A stretch of DNA of 64,000 bases from Laedolimicola ammoniilytica (GCF_025567165.1 NZ_JAOQKC010000001.1:124001-188000); one strand, 5' to 3'. Positions 18,301-24,896 are shown, numbered from the stretch's first letter. The notes: generated by a model from the letters alone, not told the origin. Numbers and translations are program-made.

Positions 18301-18570
18301 TTTGGAAATTGGAATGAGTGCCCCGACACGCCGGACCTGATGGCAGTGGCGAAATACTGGTTCGAGCAGCATGGTGCCATCCCTGCCGCCATGAGCCACG
18401 ATGAATTGGAGTTTGAACTTCCGACTCCGATCTCCAAGGAAAGAGCTATGGAAGTGGCTGTGGAGCAATATGGCTTCTGCCCAGATCTGGATCAGAATGA
18501 GGATGGAAGCATTGGCTCCTTGGCAGATGTCCTGTGGCAGTCCACTGTCTGGTATTTCTGGTGGGATTGA
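12376..18570 (+). CDS. Giant multi-domain poly-immunity protein (2064 aa)
   Basis: A single uninterrupted frame with no signal peptide or membrane segment. Approximate layout: 1-155 unassigned N-terminal domain; 166-275 DUF2185/Imm33-like (GWRFTAGDESEAYMDDPNN); 288-410 TPR block; 411-775 unassigned, probably two domains; 798-950 second TPR block, near-identical in motifs to the gene at 5887; 956-1123 SMI1/KNR4 (ELGYKLPAAYIWLMKQHNGG); 1125-1150 acidic linker; 1152-1400 DUF4261-like; 1430-1625 SUFU-like; 1660-1800 DUF7832-like (AYNHMAIYLRWCMEH); 1815-2064 DUF4253, ending WYFWWD. Most of these domains normally occur as separate small immunity proteins. The simplest reading is that several immunity genes fused into one cytoplasmic chain. 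No toxin domain was recognised. The domain calls are from remembered signatures. Confidence 0.85.
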   Translation: MYIKKYWGNFIGGSDDSLNLVAFLEDQKKEEIPLSEIFAKIGLDKQNWDFRQTVEYLEFTHSDGVEMDFHFAIDVVTDLAAILLECSVSGSVNLQDLDEYNTPARRIRITVTPEEHDAMNKALADFAQNPLEYDLSEMMDNEEIQEMARDLEALRKELYEAAGRNRDYHVKAEDVKSLLPDWKGADGCIATNRITVEGRKVGYCYREEPDGGWDSGWRFTAGDESEAYMDDPNNAGIYKLNTICNDDPDIIPLLHTPAPCAFERDENGVFQQIKDWKPDEDEEDPDMDILKQCQKWHEESKQHKIIDALEAIPAEERTPEMDSELARAYNNLADPHKPTCKEMLKKALALLKPHEEYFEDDYYWNFRMGYSYFYLDQEGRALRYFEKALEARPGDEDTKEFIDRCKKGISLPQFWECFRERTENWWETFAEMEAELRQMMDNDKDHTRGAELVDQMQETLNLVFDEISFEMGFNGEKYELILTPEGDKVKLFELVYFQKHAPKEMLKHWNILVGRQPLQNIGLRTEDGWEISGEDVQIWLEKQGENSFAISAYCEKLLPMLREAEGRVWWMLTTLTDQVLGEIPHMRYIDSFDVLEEPKAEPPFLLSQLPDKLREQGLELSTDPNAYLESYLGYKMEPNKNPEADWRLDVMAGSTCCVPLINGYLNADNDFMDDLHADGAVAGFFCYPLDTLREEEGSQKIFDFRDKLEELFTIGDGSEVLTLTGGATGLYCGYVDFIAWDIREALNMAKEFFEGTDIPWAIFHTFRREAGSVPLKQQDAGSETENQDDELDEALTGMDYIPYTQQNAEAFFAQLEQWNDEDEYTRCIQALNAIPEDWRNYRTAYALARALENYAIIGDHDEGTPRYKGDKALCRAIEVLESVREEGQDKAEWNMRMAYGYQYLYGQEEKAIPYAQRWAELDPEDENASAVIQECKAEIRKRQRSRKKAKFVPGDTPFEGFDLTNFWDDSMYALKEYVSDPPSDELIASVEEELGYKLPAAYIWLMKQHNGGIPVNTCYPCDEPTSWADDHVAITGIFGIGREKSCSLCGELGSQFMIDEWEYPAIGVAICDCPSAGHDMIFLDYRACGPQGEPAVVHVDQENDYKITHLADSFEEFICGLEHESLYDLDEDVEDLEDDADEEETDRKGSFAGSVLLSKAEWDKEQLIRDLREEWGIVDEEPDEGDEDVENSDDAVVMRVGNMMLIVTLFHGHIPDNEAEINAENNYMWPEAVEVAKAHKAHIMVAVLGEEEKLLERGKLFTKAMAVCCKQKYATGVYTSGVVFEPRFYEGLADMLKEDELPIFNWVWFGLYRSEGGLNGYTYGMDVFGKEEMEVLNTDAEPEELRDFLASLASYVLACDVTLQDGETIGFSADDKHTITRSPGVSLPEEQMTLKIGYEPIKGDPEDDSCDHSDNDDTQDEEEFSNPEVYTEEEMEAVEGHIEQYFGKFENVFHELVSPDIHVDICVVPPSEERDYCTLVTMGMGAHRMNVPEELAEYKLERAELAIALPADWKLDQESMKDEKWYWPIRLLKSLARLPIASDTWLGFGHTMDNEEDFAKDTKLCAAILTGPQDTEDGSEVCILPSGEEVNFYQVIPLYRDELEYKLAHDADALLGKMNGISFVVEPDRQDAITRGTLSNDDFDGEMDDASYHIESIEEKELPIDPINAYNHMAIYLRWCMEHDLMGEDFLKEYSEVAKQVKADPASVDLREFIRDELDGCLFSVLFNQQGRAFAGYYYGEGDSPYYPADVDDNALRFFGPERYHSDEFQDEAYLFIPFDEDYYQAMAEVIGERFENWQGQDFDEDTLEPSEVAQAIMEYLDCECTYFPSMADDDPIMSAYSYAQRLGVREGFVPVLIKADDETLLECLVMNADPEHNADFYEFDLKTVEEYRKKMLSAPIKDGKAVLEELTGQRKEEAEDDDMDWEAEVLGEMEGGYDNDRFSCYWDSDSHMTYPLILAKIPVKNPWEIFAYLPFGNWNECPDTPDLMAVAKYWFEQHGAIPAAMSHDELEFELPTPISKERAMEVAVEQYGFCPDLDQNEDGSIGSLADVLWQSTVWYFWWD

Positions 18571-18585
18571 TGGGAGGTGCGACCA

Positions 18586-19449
18586 ATGACAGAATATCAG
18601 AAAACCTATATCGAACTAAAAAAACAGTTTGTTGCGACCAATGAAGGTCCAGACAATGTCCGCGCTCTATATACCTTCAAGGAAGAACTTGAGCAGAGTG
18701 AGGATCAGCAGGCCAAGGAAGTGCTGGTGGATGTATATGACCTGCTGGACTTTAAGAAGGACGCCTACGAACTGCTCTGCCAAATCGGAAATCGTTCCGA
18801 TAAAAAGACCCTCAAGCGGCTGGGCACGCTGAAGGACTATGCGGAAAACTGGGGCAATCATTATGCTCTCCCCAAGCCCAAAACGCCGGAGGAAAAGCAG
18901 AAAGAGAAGGAACGGCAGGCCCAGCTGGGCCTGCCCGCCTTCCGGTATCACCCAAACCCTCTGGAAACTGGGGCTTTTGAGGAATCCGCAGACGGCGTTG
19001 TCTGCGACTGCTGTGGCAAGACGACCCATATTTTCTATACAGCCCCCTTTTACGCCGTGGAGGATATTGCATATCTGTGCCCAGAGTGCATCGCCAACGG
19101 CGAAGCAGCCCGGAAATATGACGGTAGTTTTCAAGATGATTTCTCTGTGGATGATGGTGTAGACGATCCGGAGAAGCTGGACGAGCTGATCCACCGCACC
19201 CCCGGCTACTCCGGCTGGCAGCAGGAATACTGGCGCGCCCACTGCGGCGACTACTGCGCCTACCTGGGCCATGTGGGTGCCAGGGAACTGCGGGCCCTGG
19301 GTGTGCTGGAGGAGGTACTGGACGATCCGATGTGGGACGATGAGCAAAAAGAAATGATCCGGGAATCTGTCAATGGCGGGCATCTGCAATGCTATCTGTT
19401 CCAGTGCCTCCACTGCGGAAAACACCTGGTCTGGATGGATTTTGATTGA
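18586..19449 (+). CDS. CbrC-family protein (colicin-tolerance type)
   Basis: A 287-residue protein starting at ATG 18586 behind GGGAGGTG. The first 120 residues are helical and unassigned. Residues from about 115 on match CbrC/UPF0167: LPAFRYHPNPLETGAFE, a zinc-type pair in 'CDCCGK' and 'CPECIANGEAA', then RTPGYSGWQQEYWRAHCGDYC. CbrC of E. coli is linked to tolerance of colicin E2, which fits a protective role here. The extra N-terminal domain is longer than in plain CbrC proteins. Confidence 0.85.
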   Translation: MTEYQKTYIELKKQFVATNEGPDNVRALYTFKEELEQSEDQQAKEVLVDVYDLLDFKKDAYELLCQIGNRSDKKTLKRLGTLKDYAENWGNHYALPKPKTPEEKQKEKERQAQLGLPAFRYHPNPLETGAFEESADGVVCDCCGKTTHIFYTAPFYAVEDIAYLCPECIANGEAARKYDGSFQDDFSVDDGVDDPEKLDELIHRTPGYSGWQQEYWRAHCGDYCAYLGHVGARELRALGVLEEVLDDPMWDDEQKEMIRESVNGGHLQCYLFQCLHCGKHLVWMDFD

Positions 19450-19464
19450 AAAGGAGACATTACT

Positions 19465-20244
19465 ATGGGACTTGACATCTACGCCGGGACGCTGACCCGG
19501 TACTATTCTCACAACTGGAAAACTGTTGTGCAGCAGTGGGCGGAGGAAAACGGATACTCTTTCAACCGCATCACCCCGGATGGAGAACCCGCCGACAACG
19601 AGGAGGAGCTGTCCTCGGCCGAGGTTCAGGCGGCGGTGGAGAACTGGCGGGATCAGATCTTAGCCGCCATTTCCCAGCCGAACCAACCGCCCTACACTCC
19701 ATGGCCGGAGGACAACGAGCGGCCCTATTACACCGATAAGCCGGATTGGGATGCCTTTGGCGCTATGCTGCTGGTGGCCGCCTGTCGTACATACGAGGAA
19801 CCGGTGCCTTCCACCGTGGAGAAGGACTGGATCTTCGGGGAGCATCCTCTGGTCGCCCGCCTTGCATCAGATGAGGAGCGGGTGTGGTCCCTGTTTCGTG
19901 GGGCTACCTGGTGGCTCCCTCTTTCTGACAGCTTTCTGTTCCAAGGGTCCTTGCCTACCGATGACACCGCCGCTATCGCCACCTTGGGCGGACTGCGGAA
20001 GGAGCTGGAAAAGCTGAACCAGCTGGCATGGCAGGCCGATGAGGACACCATCCTTGGCTGGGCAGACACGGAGGGATACCCGGTAGATGGAACCGTAGAC
20101 TCAGATGGACAGTACAGCAAGGCAGACATCCCGGAACACACCCAGTATGACACCCAATCCCTGGCCAAGTTCGCCTTCTCCATGTTCTGGCGGGCCATGC
20201 GGTTTGCCGAGGAACAGCAGGTGCCTATCCTGCTTGATTATTAA
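19465..20244 (+). CDS. Conserved-looking accessory protein, unknown
   Basis: A 259-residue soluble protein beginning MGLDIYAGTLTRYYSHNWKT, with many aromatic residues and acidic patches, like other members of this block. It has a good ribosome site (AAAAGGAG). No family signature can be named with confidence. Its start motif MGLDIY occurs in several unrelated small accessory proteins. Function unknown. Confidence 0.65.
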   Translation: MGLDIYAGTLTRYYSHNWKTVVQQWAEENGYSFNRITPDGEPADNEEELSSAEVQAAVENWRDQILAAISQPNQPPYTPWPEDNERPYYTDKPDWDAFGAMLLVAACRTYEEPVPSTVEKDWIFGEHPLVARLASDEERVWSLFRGATWWLPLSDSFLFQGSLPTDDTAAIATLGGLRKELEKLNQLAWQADEDTILGWADTEGYPVDGTVDSDGQYSKADIPEHTQYDTQSLAKFAFSMFWRAMRFAEEQQVPILLDY

Positions 20245-20256
20245 GGAGGAAACCAA

Positions 20257-21135
20257 ATGAGCAATAAAGCTTTCCAGCAAAATCTGGACGACAAAAAAGG
20301 CCCCCAGCCCGGAGGTCCCTATCTCATTCAGATGCTGTTCAAAGAGCCGGTAGAAATGCCGGATAAAGAAAAAATGACTGCCATAATGGAGAAGCACATC
20401 GGATCAACAGAGTGCTTCTGTTATGATAAGAAAATGGCCGGCTTTGCCGCCCTGGATCATGTCGCGGAATTTCAGGACGGCAAGTGCCCGGTACAGCTGA
20501 TGGTGATGAAATGCGACAAGTTCAAGGGCAAAGGCTTTGATGCCTTTCTGATGAGCCAGATGTGGGACTGCCAGGAGGACCGTGACCGGATCTTCCGGGA
20601 GTGCAAATATCAGGTGGTGGCCACCGATATGCTGACTGCGGCGCTTCCAGCGCTGGAGCGTGCCAACCTGGATGCCGACTTTCTGGAGGCTCTGGCAGAG
20701 CTGTACCCCACCTGTGAGGCGTTCTATTTCCAGAACTGCGGTAAGCTGTTTCTGGCAGAGGATGTGCGCTCCCATCAGATTGAGGGGCCGGATCGGTTCA
20801 TCCGCTTTGGCGTCAATGTCCGTTTCTTCAACATCGAGGGCACGGAGGATATGCTCATCGACACGGTGGGCATGAGCACCCTGTTTTTGCCGGATCTCCA
20901 GTACCACTTCCACGGCATGGACCCCAACTGGGTGGTAAACCACGCCTATAATGCAGCGTCCTATATTCTGGAGCATGATAACCCCATTGAGGATGGGGAA
21001 ACCATAGACGGCGTGGCGGATGGCCAGATGTGCCGGGAGATCCAGTGGAAGTGCCAATATGAAGATGCCTTGATCCAGCCGCCCAGAGGGGTGCTGGACA
21101 TCAACATGGGAAACTATGCTTCGGGAGGACGCTGA
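20257..21135 (+). CDS. DUF4261 domain protein
   Basis: A 292-residue protein whose C-terminal half carries the DUF4261 pattern: VDTVGMSTLFLPDLQYHFHGMD, then 'YILEHDNPIEDGETIDG'. A related domain is fused within the giant protein at its residues 1152-1400, so the operon holds the same family in free and fused form. No membrane segment; ribosome site AAGGAGG. Such proteins are predicted immunity components. Confidence 0.8.
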   Translation: MSNKAFQQNLDDKKGPQPGGPYLIQMLFKEPVEMPDKEKMTAIMEKHIGSTECFCYDKKMAGFAALDHVAEFQDGKCPVQLMVMKCDKFKGKGFDAFLMSQMWDCQEDRDRIFRECKYQVVATDMLTAALPALERANLDADFLEALAELYPTCEAFYFQNCGKLFLAEDVRSHQIEGPDRFIRFGVNVRFFNIEGTEDMLIDTVGMSTLFLPDLQYHFHGMDPNWVVNHAYNAASYILEHDNPIEDGETIDGVADGQMCREIQWKCQYEDALIQPPRGVLDINMGNYASGGR

Positions 21136-21276
21136 ATGAATGGCGTTGTGCTCCTGGTAGGCGGACTTCTGCTTGTGGCGGTGATCAAGCTGATTATAGA
21201 TCGAAATTGGATCGGCCTGCTTCTCTGTGCTGTCGCCCTGCTTCTGGTCTTTGGGGCTGGACACCATACAAAATAG
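21136..21276 (+). CDS. Two-helix small membrane protein (46 aa)
   Basis: A 46-codon frame starting one base after the DUF4261 stop. It encodes two hydrophobic helices (VVLLVGGLLLVAVIKLII and WIGLLLCAVALLLVFGAG) with a short basic turn, ending HHTK. GGAGGAC at 21124-21130 gives a plausible ribosome site. It is probably a real small membrane protein ending the immunity block. Confidence 0.6.
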   Translation: MNGVVLLVGGLLLVAVIKLIIDRNWIGLLLCAVALLLVFGAGHHTK

Positions 21277-21304
21277 GCCATTTTAAGAATCGAGGAGGTG
21301 AAGT

Positions 21305-22267
21305 ATGCAGAATTCAACAAATATGCGGATACTGGAATTACTCCGGTTTCTCTATGAGCGGACCGATGAAAACCATCCCGCCACAGTATCTGACATCATT
21401 GCCCATCTGAATGGAAAAGGAATTCAGGCAGTGCGGCAGACTGTTTACGCAGATACCAATGCGCTGATCGATGCGGGGATTGATATTGTGGTGGTTAAGA
21501 GTACCCAAAACCAATATTTTATGGGAAACCGCCTGTTTGAGTATCCAGAACTGAAAATGCTGACAGACGCAGTAGCATCCTCGAAGATCATTTCTGCCAA
21601 GAAGTCTGAGGAGCTGGTGCAGAAATTATGCCGTCTGACCAGTCTACATCAGGCAAAGCAGCTTCAAAAATTTGCTGCTTTATCCAGCCGTGTCAAACCG
21701 CATAATGAAAAGGTTTACTACATCATTGACAATATCCAAACAGCGATTGGAAACCATCAGCAAATTCGGTTCCAATACTATGAATATACTCAAGAAAAAA
21801 AGAAAATCTTAAAGCATGATGGATATTATTATGTCGTAAATCCTTATGCGCTTGAATGGAAAAATGACCATTACTATTTGATTGGATTTTCTCTGAAGCA
21901 TCAGAAAATTGCTCACTTCCGTGTAGATCGGCTAACAAGTGTAGAAAATCTGGAAACTTACTTTATGCCGATAGAGGGATTTGATGTAGCCTCCTATACA
22001 AATAAAATGGTTGATATGTTTACATCGGAGTCATCGAAGGAAGTAACCCTTCTATGTGAAAACGAATTGATGAGAGTAATCATAGATCATTATGGAGAAG
22101 ATGCTGCTGTTGATAGGTATGATGATACACACTTCACAGCCAAAATTGAAGTGAACCCCAGTGGAACTTTTTATGGCTGGATATTCAAATTCAAAGGGAA
22201 AATAAAAATTCTCTCTCCCAAAGAGTGCATTACGGAAATGCAGCAAATCGCTCAGGAATTTATATAG
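21305..22267 (+). CDS. WYL-domain transcriptional regulator
   Basis: A 320-residue regulator with an N-terminal HTH (residues 1-60, MRILELLRFLYERTDE onward) and a WYL ligand-sensing domain (about 135-245) containing 'NPYALEWKNDHYYLIGF', where W, Y and L are in the usual positions, followed by the C-terminal WCX region. WYL proteins respond to nucleotide-like or DNA-derived ligands and often control defence islands. It lies last in the co-directional block with a clear GGAGGTG site. It is AT-richer than the immunity genes, suggesting a different origin. Its target is probably the operon upstream. Confidence 0.9.
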   Translation: MQNSTNMRILELLRFLYERTDENHPATVSDIIAHLNGKGIQAVRQTVYADTNALIDAGIDIVVVKSTQNQYFMGNRLFEYPELKMLTDAVASSKIISAKKSEELVQKLCRLTSLHQAKQLQKFAALSSRVKPHNEKVYYIIDNIQTAIGNHQQIRFQYYEYTQEKKKILKHDGYYYVVNPYALEWKNDHYYLIGFSLKHQKIAHFRVDRLTSVENLETYFMPIEGFDVASYTNKMVDMFTSESSKEVTLLCENELMRVIIDHYGEDAAVDRYDDTHFTAKIEVNPSGTFYGWIFKFKGKIKILSPKECITEMQQIAQEFI

Positions 22268-22269
22268 CG

Positions 22270-22306
22270 CAAAAGAGGTGTTATTGATTTTTAACACCTC
22301 TTTTCA
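22270..22306 (+). terminator. Terminator after WYL gene
   Basis: AAAAGAGGTGTTA and TAACACCTCTTTT form a 13-bp stem with a short loop and T-rich exit, 3 bp after the WYL stop. It closes the immunity transcription unit. Confidence 0.85.
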
Positions 22307-22322
22307 AATGAAATTTTTATCC

Positions 22323-22351
22323 TTGAAGTGAACAGATGTTCGATATACAAT
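22323..22351 (+). promoter_or_regulatory. Promoter of the repressor gene
   Basis: TTGAAG (22323-22328) and TACAAT (22346-22351) at 17-bp spacing form a good sigma-A-type promoter. The spacer holds the palindrome GAACAGATGTTC, and a repressor-type palindrome follows the -10 box. Confidence 0.65.
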
Positions 22352-22361
22352 ATAAGCAAGA

Positions 22362-22381
22362 TGTTCGCAGTTCGTCGAACA
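22362..22381. promoter_or_regulatory. Operator TGTTCG-N8-CGAACA (site 1)
   Basis: The 20-bp element has arms TGTTCG and CGAACA with an 8-bp centre and lies just downstream of the -10 box of the repressor promoter. The same arms and spacing recur at 23464-23483 upstream of the putative activator, so it is a likely autoregulatory binding site of the HTH repressor. Confidence 0.65.
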
Positions 22382-22398
22382 AATGAGAGGTGAATGCT

Positions 22399-22767
22399 GT
22401 GGGCAATATAACTTTTGGATCATTTATAGCCGAGAAACGCAAGGCGCACAAATTCAATTTACGCGATACAGCCAAGCATTTGAATATTGCTTACGGTTAT
22501 CTGTGTGATATTGAGCAAAGCCGCCGTCCTGCACCCAATGGAGATTTTGTGGAACGCATCTCTGCCTTTCTGAATTTGGATAAATCAGAACATGAGTTGC
22601 TTTTGGATCTGGCTGCAAAATCACGCAATACAGTATCTGCTGATTTGCCAGACTATATCATGGAAAAAGATATTGTTCGGGCAGCCTTGCGTGTGGCAAA
22701 AGAAGTAGATGCTACCGATGAAGAATGGCAGACATTTATGAAAATGCTAAAGGAGCGTAAACGATAG
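22399..22767 (+). CDS. XRE-family repressor (ImmR-like)
   Basis: A 122-residue regulator with a lambda-type HTH at about residues 5-65 (SFIAEKRKAHKFNLRDTAKH is the first part; YGYLCDIEQSRR the recognition helix region). I prefer the GTG at 22399 because GAGAGG lies at proper spacing; a GTG at 22390 would overlap it. It is followed by an HELAH metallopeptidase, the order found in ImmR-ImmA modules of ICEBs1-type elements and phages, where the protease removes the repressor during induction. Its probable operators are described at 22362 and 23464. Confidence 0.85.
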   Translation: MGNITFGSFIAEKRKAHKFNLRDTAKHLNIAYGYLCDIEQSRRPAPNGDFVERISAFLNLDKSEHELLLDLAAKSRNTVSADLPDYIMEKDIVRAALRVAKEVDATDEEWQTFMKMLKERKR

Positions 22768-22778
22768 GGGGGAGAGCT

Positions 22779-23393
22779 TTGTCAATTCCACAAATCCGTA
22801 CAGAAGCAATCGAGGCAGTAGGGCGAAAAATCCTGATGGAATATGATCCCTCTCTGCTATCCGGGCAACCATGTCCTGTGCCAATCGAAACCATTATCGA
22901 GACAAAGTTTGATCTAATCCTGGAGTTTCATACACTAAGAAAAAACCCCAAGATATTAGGGGAAACAATTTTCGATGACGGTGCTGTTGTCTTATATGAC
23001 CAGATACAGAGACAGTATCGAATGATTGCAGTAAGAGCCGGTACAATCTTAATTGATGAACGGCTTTGTGATCCGTCAAAATTAGGGCGGCTCCGTTTTA
23101 CCTGTGCCCATGAGCTGGCTCATTGGGTACTACATAAGAAGTTGTACTCTGGTACTGGAGATGTTGCTGCTTATAACGGAAATGTTTCTTCCGACGAAAG
23201 TCATGGCATAATTGAGCGTCAGGCGGATACTCTGGCTTCTGCTCTGCTGATGCCTTTACCGCAGATCAAAAAATGTTTTTACCGGCTTAAAATAGGCCGG
23301 ACAGATGAACAGCTCATTGCTGAAATGGCAAATATTTTTGAGGTTTCCAAGCAAGCAATGCAGATTCGTCTAAAATCCAGAAACCTGATATAA
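22779..23393 (+). CDS. ImmA/IrrE-family metallopeptidase
   Basis: A 204-residue zinc protease with a TTG start preceded by GGGGGGAGAG. The catalytic motif HELAH is within 'FTCAHELAHWVLHK' at about residues 106-119, and a downstream conserved 'ERQADTLASALLMP' supplies the third metal ligand (E/ADxLAS type). It begins 11 bp after the repressor stop, so both are made from one transcript. By analogy with ICEBs1 ImmA it should cleave the neighbouring repressor on a stress or quorum signal. Confidence 0.9.
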   Translation: MSIPQIRTEAIEAVGRKILMEYDPSLLSGQPCPVPIETIIETKFDLILEFHTLRKNPKILGETIFDDGAVVLYDQIQRQYRMIAVRAGTILIDERLCDPSKLGRLRFTCAHELAHWVLHKKLYSGTGDVAAYNGNVSSDESHGIIERQADTLASALLMPLPQIKKCFYRLKIGRTDEQLIAEMANIFEVSKQAMQIRLKSRNLI

Positions 23394-23463
23394 CCAAATG
23401 GGGGAATAGAGAGAGGCACTGCCCTCTCTCACGCTCCTCTGCTATGCTATTTTGTACCTAATA

Positions 23464-23483
23464 TGTTCGCAATATTGCGAACA
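23464..23483. promoter_or_regulatory. Perfect 20-bp palindromic operator (site 2)
   Basis: TGTTCGCAATATTGCGAACA is a perfect palindrome ending 15 bases before the ATG of the next gene, immediately ahead of its ribosome site. It shares arms and spacing with the element at 22362-22381. It is therefore the likely repressor target controlling the activator gene. Confidence 0.8.
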
Positions 23484-23497
23484 AGGAGGGATGTTCT

Positions 23498-24034
23498 ATG
23501 AGAAAAGAAAGCACAACAATCCAAAAATGTAACAGCAGGCTAACAGCTTTGGGGCTTAACAGCGACGCTGCGTTTCATAGAAGTAAGCTGATTCTAAAGA
23601 TTTACCGTGATGTAGTCTGGGTTCTGAGTGAACGGGCAGAAGAATTACAAGAAACTGCTTGGATTATGGGAGAACAAGATATAGAGTCTGGCCTCTGCTA
23701 TCTTGAAAATTTTGCACCAGATATTGAACTGCAAGCCTTTGAAGAAAAAGTTTGCTGCCTTGTTCAAAATCAAATGCTGGTCAATATTATTGACCGTGCA
23801 CTCCTTCGTCTGAAACGGTATCCGGATCGAGGAGAACTTTACTATGAAATTTTGACTAAGCAATTTATCTATCGGTTCAACAGTACAGAGAAAGAATTGC
23901 TGGAAGAACTAAATATAGAGCGCAGTGTCTTTTATGACCGAAAACGAGAAGCCATCTATTTATTTTCTGTTTGCTTGTTTGGATATTCTATTCCAGAAGT
24001 CCTGGAGGAGCTGCCCCGACTAAATCCCGACTAA
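23498..24034 (+). CDS. ArpU/RinA-like late activator of the element
   Basis: A 178-residue protein. The C-terminal 60 residues resemble sigma-region-4-type HTH found in ArpU/RinA phage activators (STEKELLEELNIERSVFYDR, then 'KREAIYLFSVCLFGYSIPE'). The N-terminal part is helical. It has a strong ribosome site (AAGGAGG) directly behind a repressor operator. Together with the repressor and protease upstream this makes a plausible induction cascade: repressor removal frees this activator, which would switch on excision or transfer. The family assignment is inferred from the shape of the C-terminus. Confidence 0.65.
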   Translation: MRKESTTIQKCNSRLTALGLNSDAAFHRSKLILKIYRDVVWVLSERAEELQETAWIMGEQDIESGLCYLENFAPDIELQAFEEKVCCLVQNQMLVNIIDRALLRLKRYPDRGELYYEILTKQFIYRFNSTEKELLEELNIERSVFYDRKREAIYLFSVCLFGYSIPEVLEELPRLNPD

Positions 24035-24139
24035 ATCCCGACAAATCCCCGACCTAATCCCTACTCCCTTCCGACTTCCGACCTGCTATACTTGTTATAG
24101 TGGCAGGAATGCGCTAAATTGAATACATTTCTACATAAG

Positions 24140-24163
24140 GCCCGGCATTAACCGGGCTTTTTT
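24140..24163 (+). terminator. Intrinsic terminator
   Basis: GCCCGG (24140-24145) pairs with CCGGGC (24152-24157), followed by TTTTTT. It ends the transcript of the activator gene. Confidence 0.8.
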
Positions 24164-24192
24164 CATTCCTGCTGCAATATGGCGGCAGGAAC

Positions 24193-24228
24193 ATGGCTGG
24201 AGGTGAAAACACTTCCGGCCTTTTTCTT
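24193..24228 (+). terminator. Second terminator-like hairpin
   Basis: GGCTGGAGGTG and CACTTCCGGCC form a stem with one mismatch around GTGaaaaCAC, followed by TTTTTC. It is a second stop signal before the sigma-like gene, whose expression therefore needs its own promoter or antitermination. Confidence 0.6.
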
Positions 24229-24250
24229 TGCCCGGTATTAGGAGGCCGGT

Positions 24251-24286
24251 ATGCGCTGGGAGGCGTACATAGCAAAATATCCATGA
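24251..24286 (+). CDS. Leader peptide MRWEAYIAKYP (11 aa)
   Basis: An 11-codon frame with a well-placed ribosome site (AGGAGG, 24240-24245) and a TGA stop. It ends 2 bases before a perfect 12-bp inverted repeat whose second arm runs into the ribosome site of the sigma-like gene. The arrangement looks like a translational attenuator; the peptide itself matches nothing I know. Confidence 0.45.
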   Translation: MRWEAYIAKYP

Positions 24287-24288
24287 CA

Positions 24289-24324
24289 CCGTTCAAATTC
24301 GCTGACTACCAAGAATTTGAACGG
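24289..24324 (+). promoter_or_regulatory. Inverted repeat masking the ribosome site
   Basis: CCGTTCAAATTC (24289-24300) and GAATTTGAACGG (24313-24324) pair perfectly. The right arm includes the first G of GGAGG (24324-24328), the ribosome site of the gene starting at 24335. Pairing would hamper initiation. It could also be a protein-binding palindrome. Confidence 0.55.
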
Positions 24325-24334
24325 AGGAAAGGAT

Positions 24335-24883
24335 ATGACGAGAGTATTCATTTGGAAAAATAACAGCCCACAGGAATGGGAGGAAATCAGTTTTTCAGCG
24401 TTCAGTAAGGCACGCCGCAATGGTTGCTTTACTGGGCGCTTTTTTGTTGAAACAGTCAAAATGTTCCGTGATGAAGATGACCGCATTATCATGGAATGTT
24501 CTCGCAAAGATTTTGAAAAATACCAACAGGAGGACCGCCACAGCCGCTATCTCCAGGAACATGAGAAAAGTCGCTCTATATTCCCGGCTTCTCATGTGGG
24601 AGATCGTGACGGCACAGAGGAAGGTTATCAGGATACAGATTTGTTTGTGGATGAATCTGTTGATACTGCGGAACAAGCTATTCAGAATTTACTTCTTGAG
24701 GATTTACACCAAGCTCTATTGAAACTGAGTCCAGCAGAACGAGATTTTATATTGTCCTATTATGAAATGAAAATACCAAATGCAACTTGTTTAGCCCAAC
24801 GATATGGTATTACTCGGCAAGCCGCAGATAAGCGATTGAAAAAAATTGAAGAAAAAATAAAAAAGTTGGTTGCGATTTTCTAA
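24335..24883 (+). CDS. Sigma-70 region-4-like factor of the element
   Basis: A 182-residue protein with ATG 24335 behind CGGAGGAAAG. The C-terminal part has the region-4 HTH typical of sigma factors: LLLEDLHQALLKLSPAERD, then 'LAQRYGITRQAADKRLKKIEEKIKKL'. The N-terminal half is charged and lacks a region 2 of normal length. Similar proteins occur in the regulation or recombination modules of many Firmicute integrative elements. It is likely a dedicated transcription factor for the element, under the control of the leader hairpin upstream. Confidence 0.75.
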   Translation: MTRVFIWKNNSPQEWEEISFSAFSKARRNGCFTGRFFVETVKMFRDEDDRIIMECSRKDFEKYQQEDRHSRYLQEHEKSRSIFPASHVGDRDGTEEGYQDTDLFVDESVDTAEQAIQNLLLEDLHQALLKLSPAERDFILSYYEMKIPNATCLAQRYGITRQAADKRLKKIEEKIKKLVAIF

Positions 24884-24896
24884 AAAAGTGGCAGTA

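Noticed and set aside
12376..18570. Toxin (polymorphic toxin) instead of immunity
   Set aside because: No signal, translocation or repeat-delivery domain and no nuclease-type C-terminus; the C-terminus is DUF4253.
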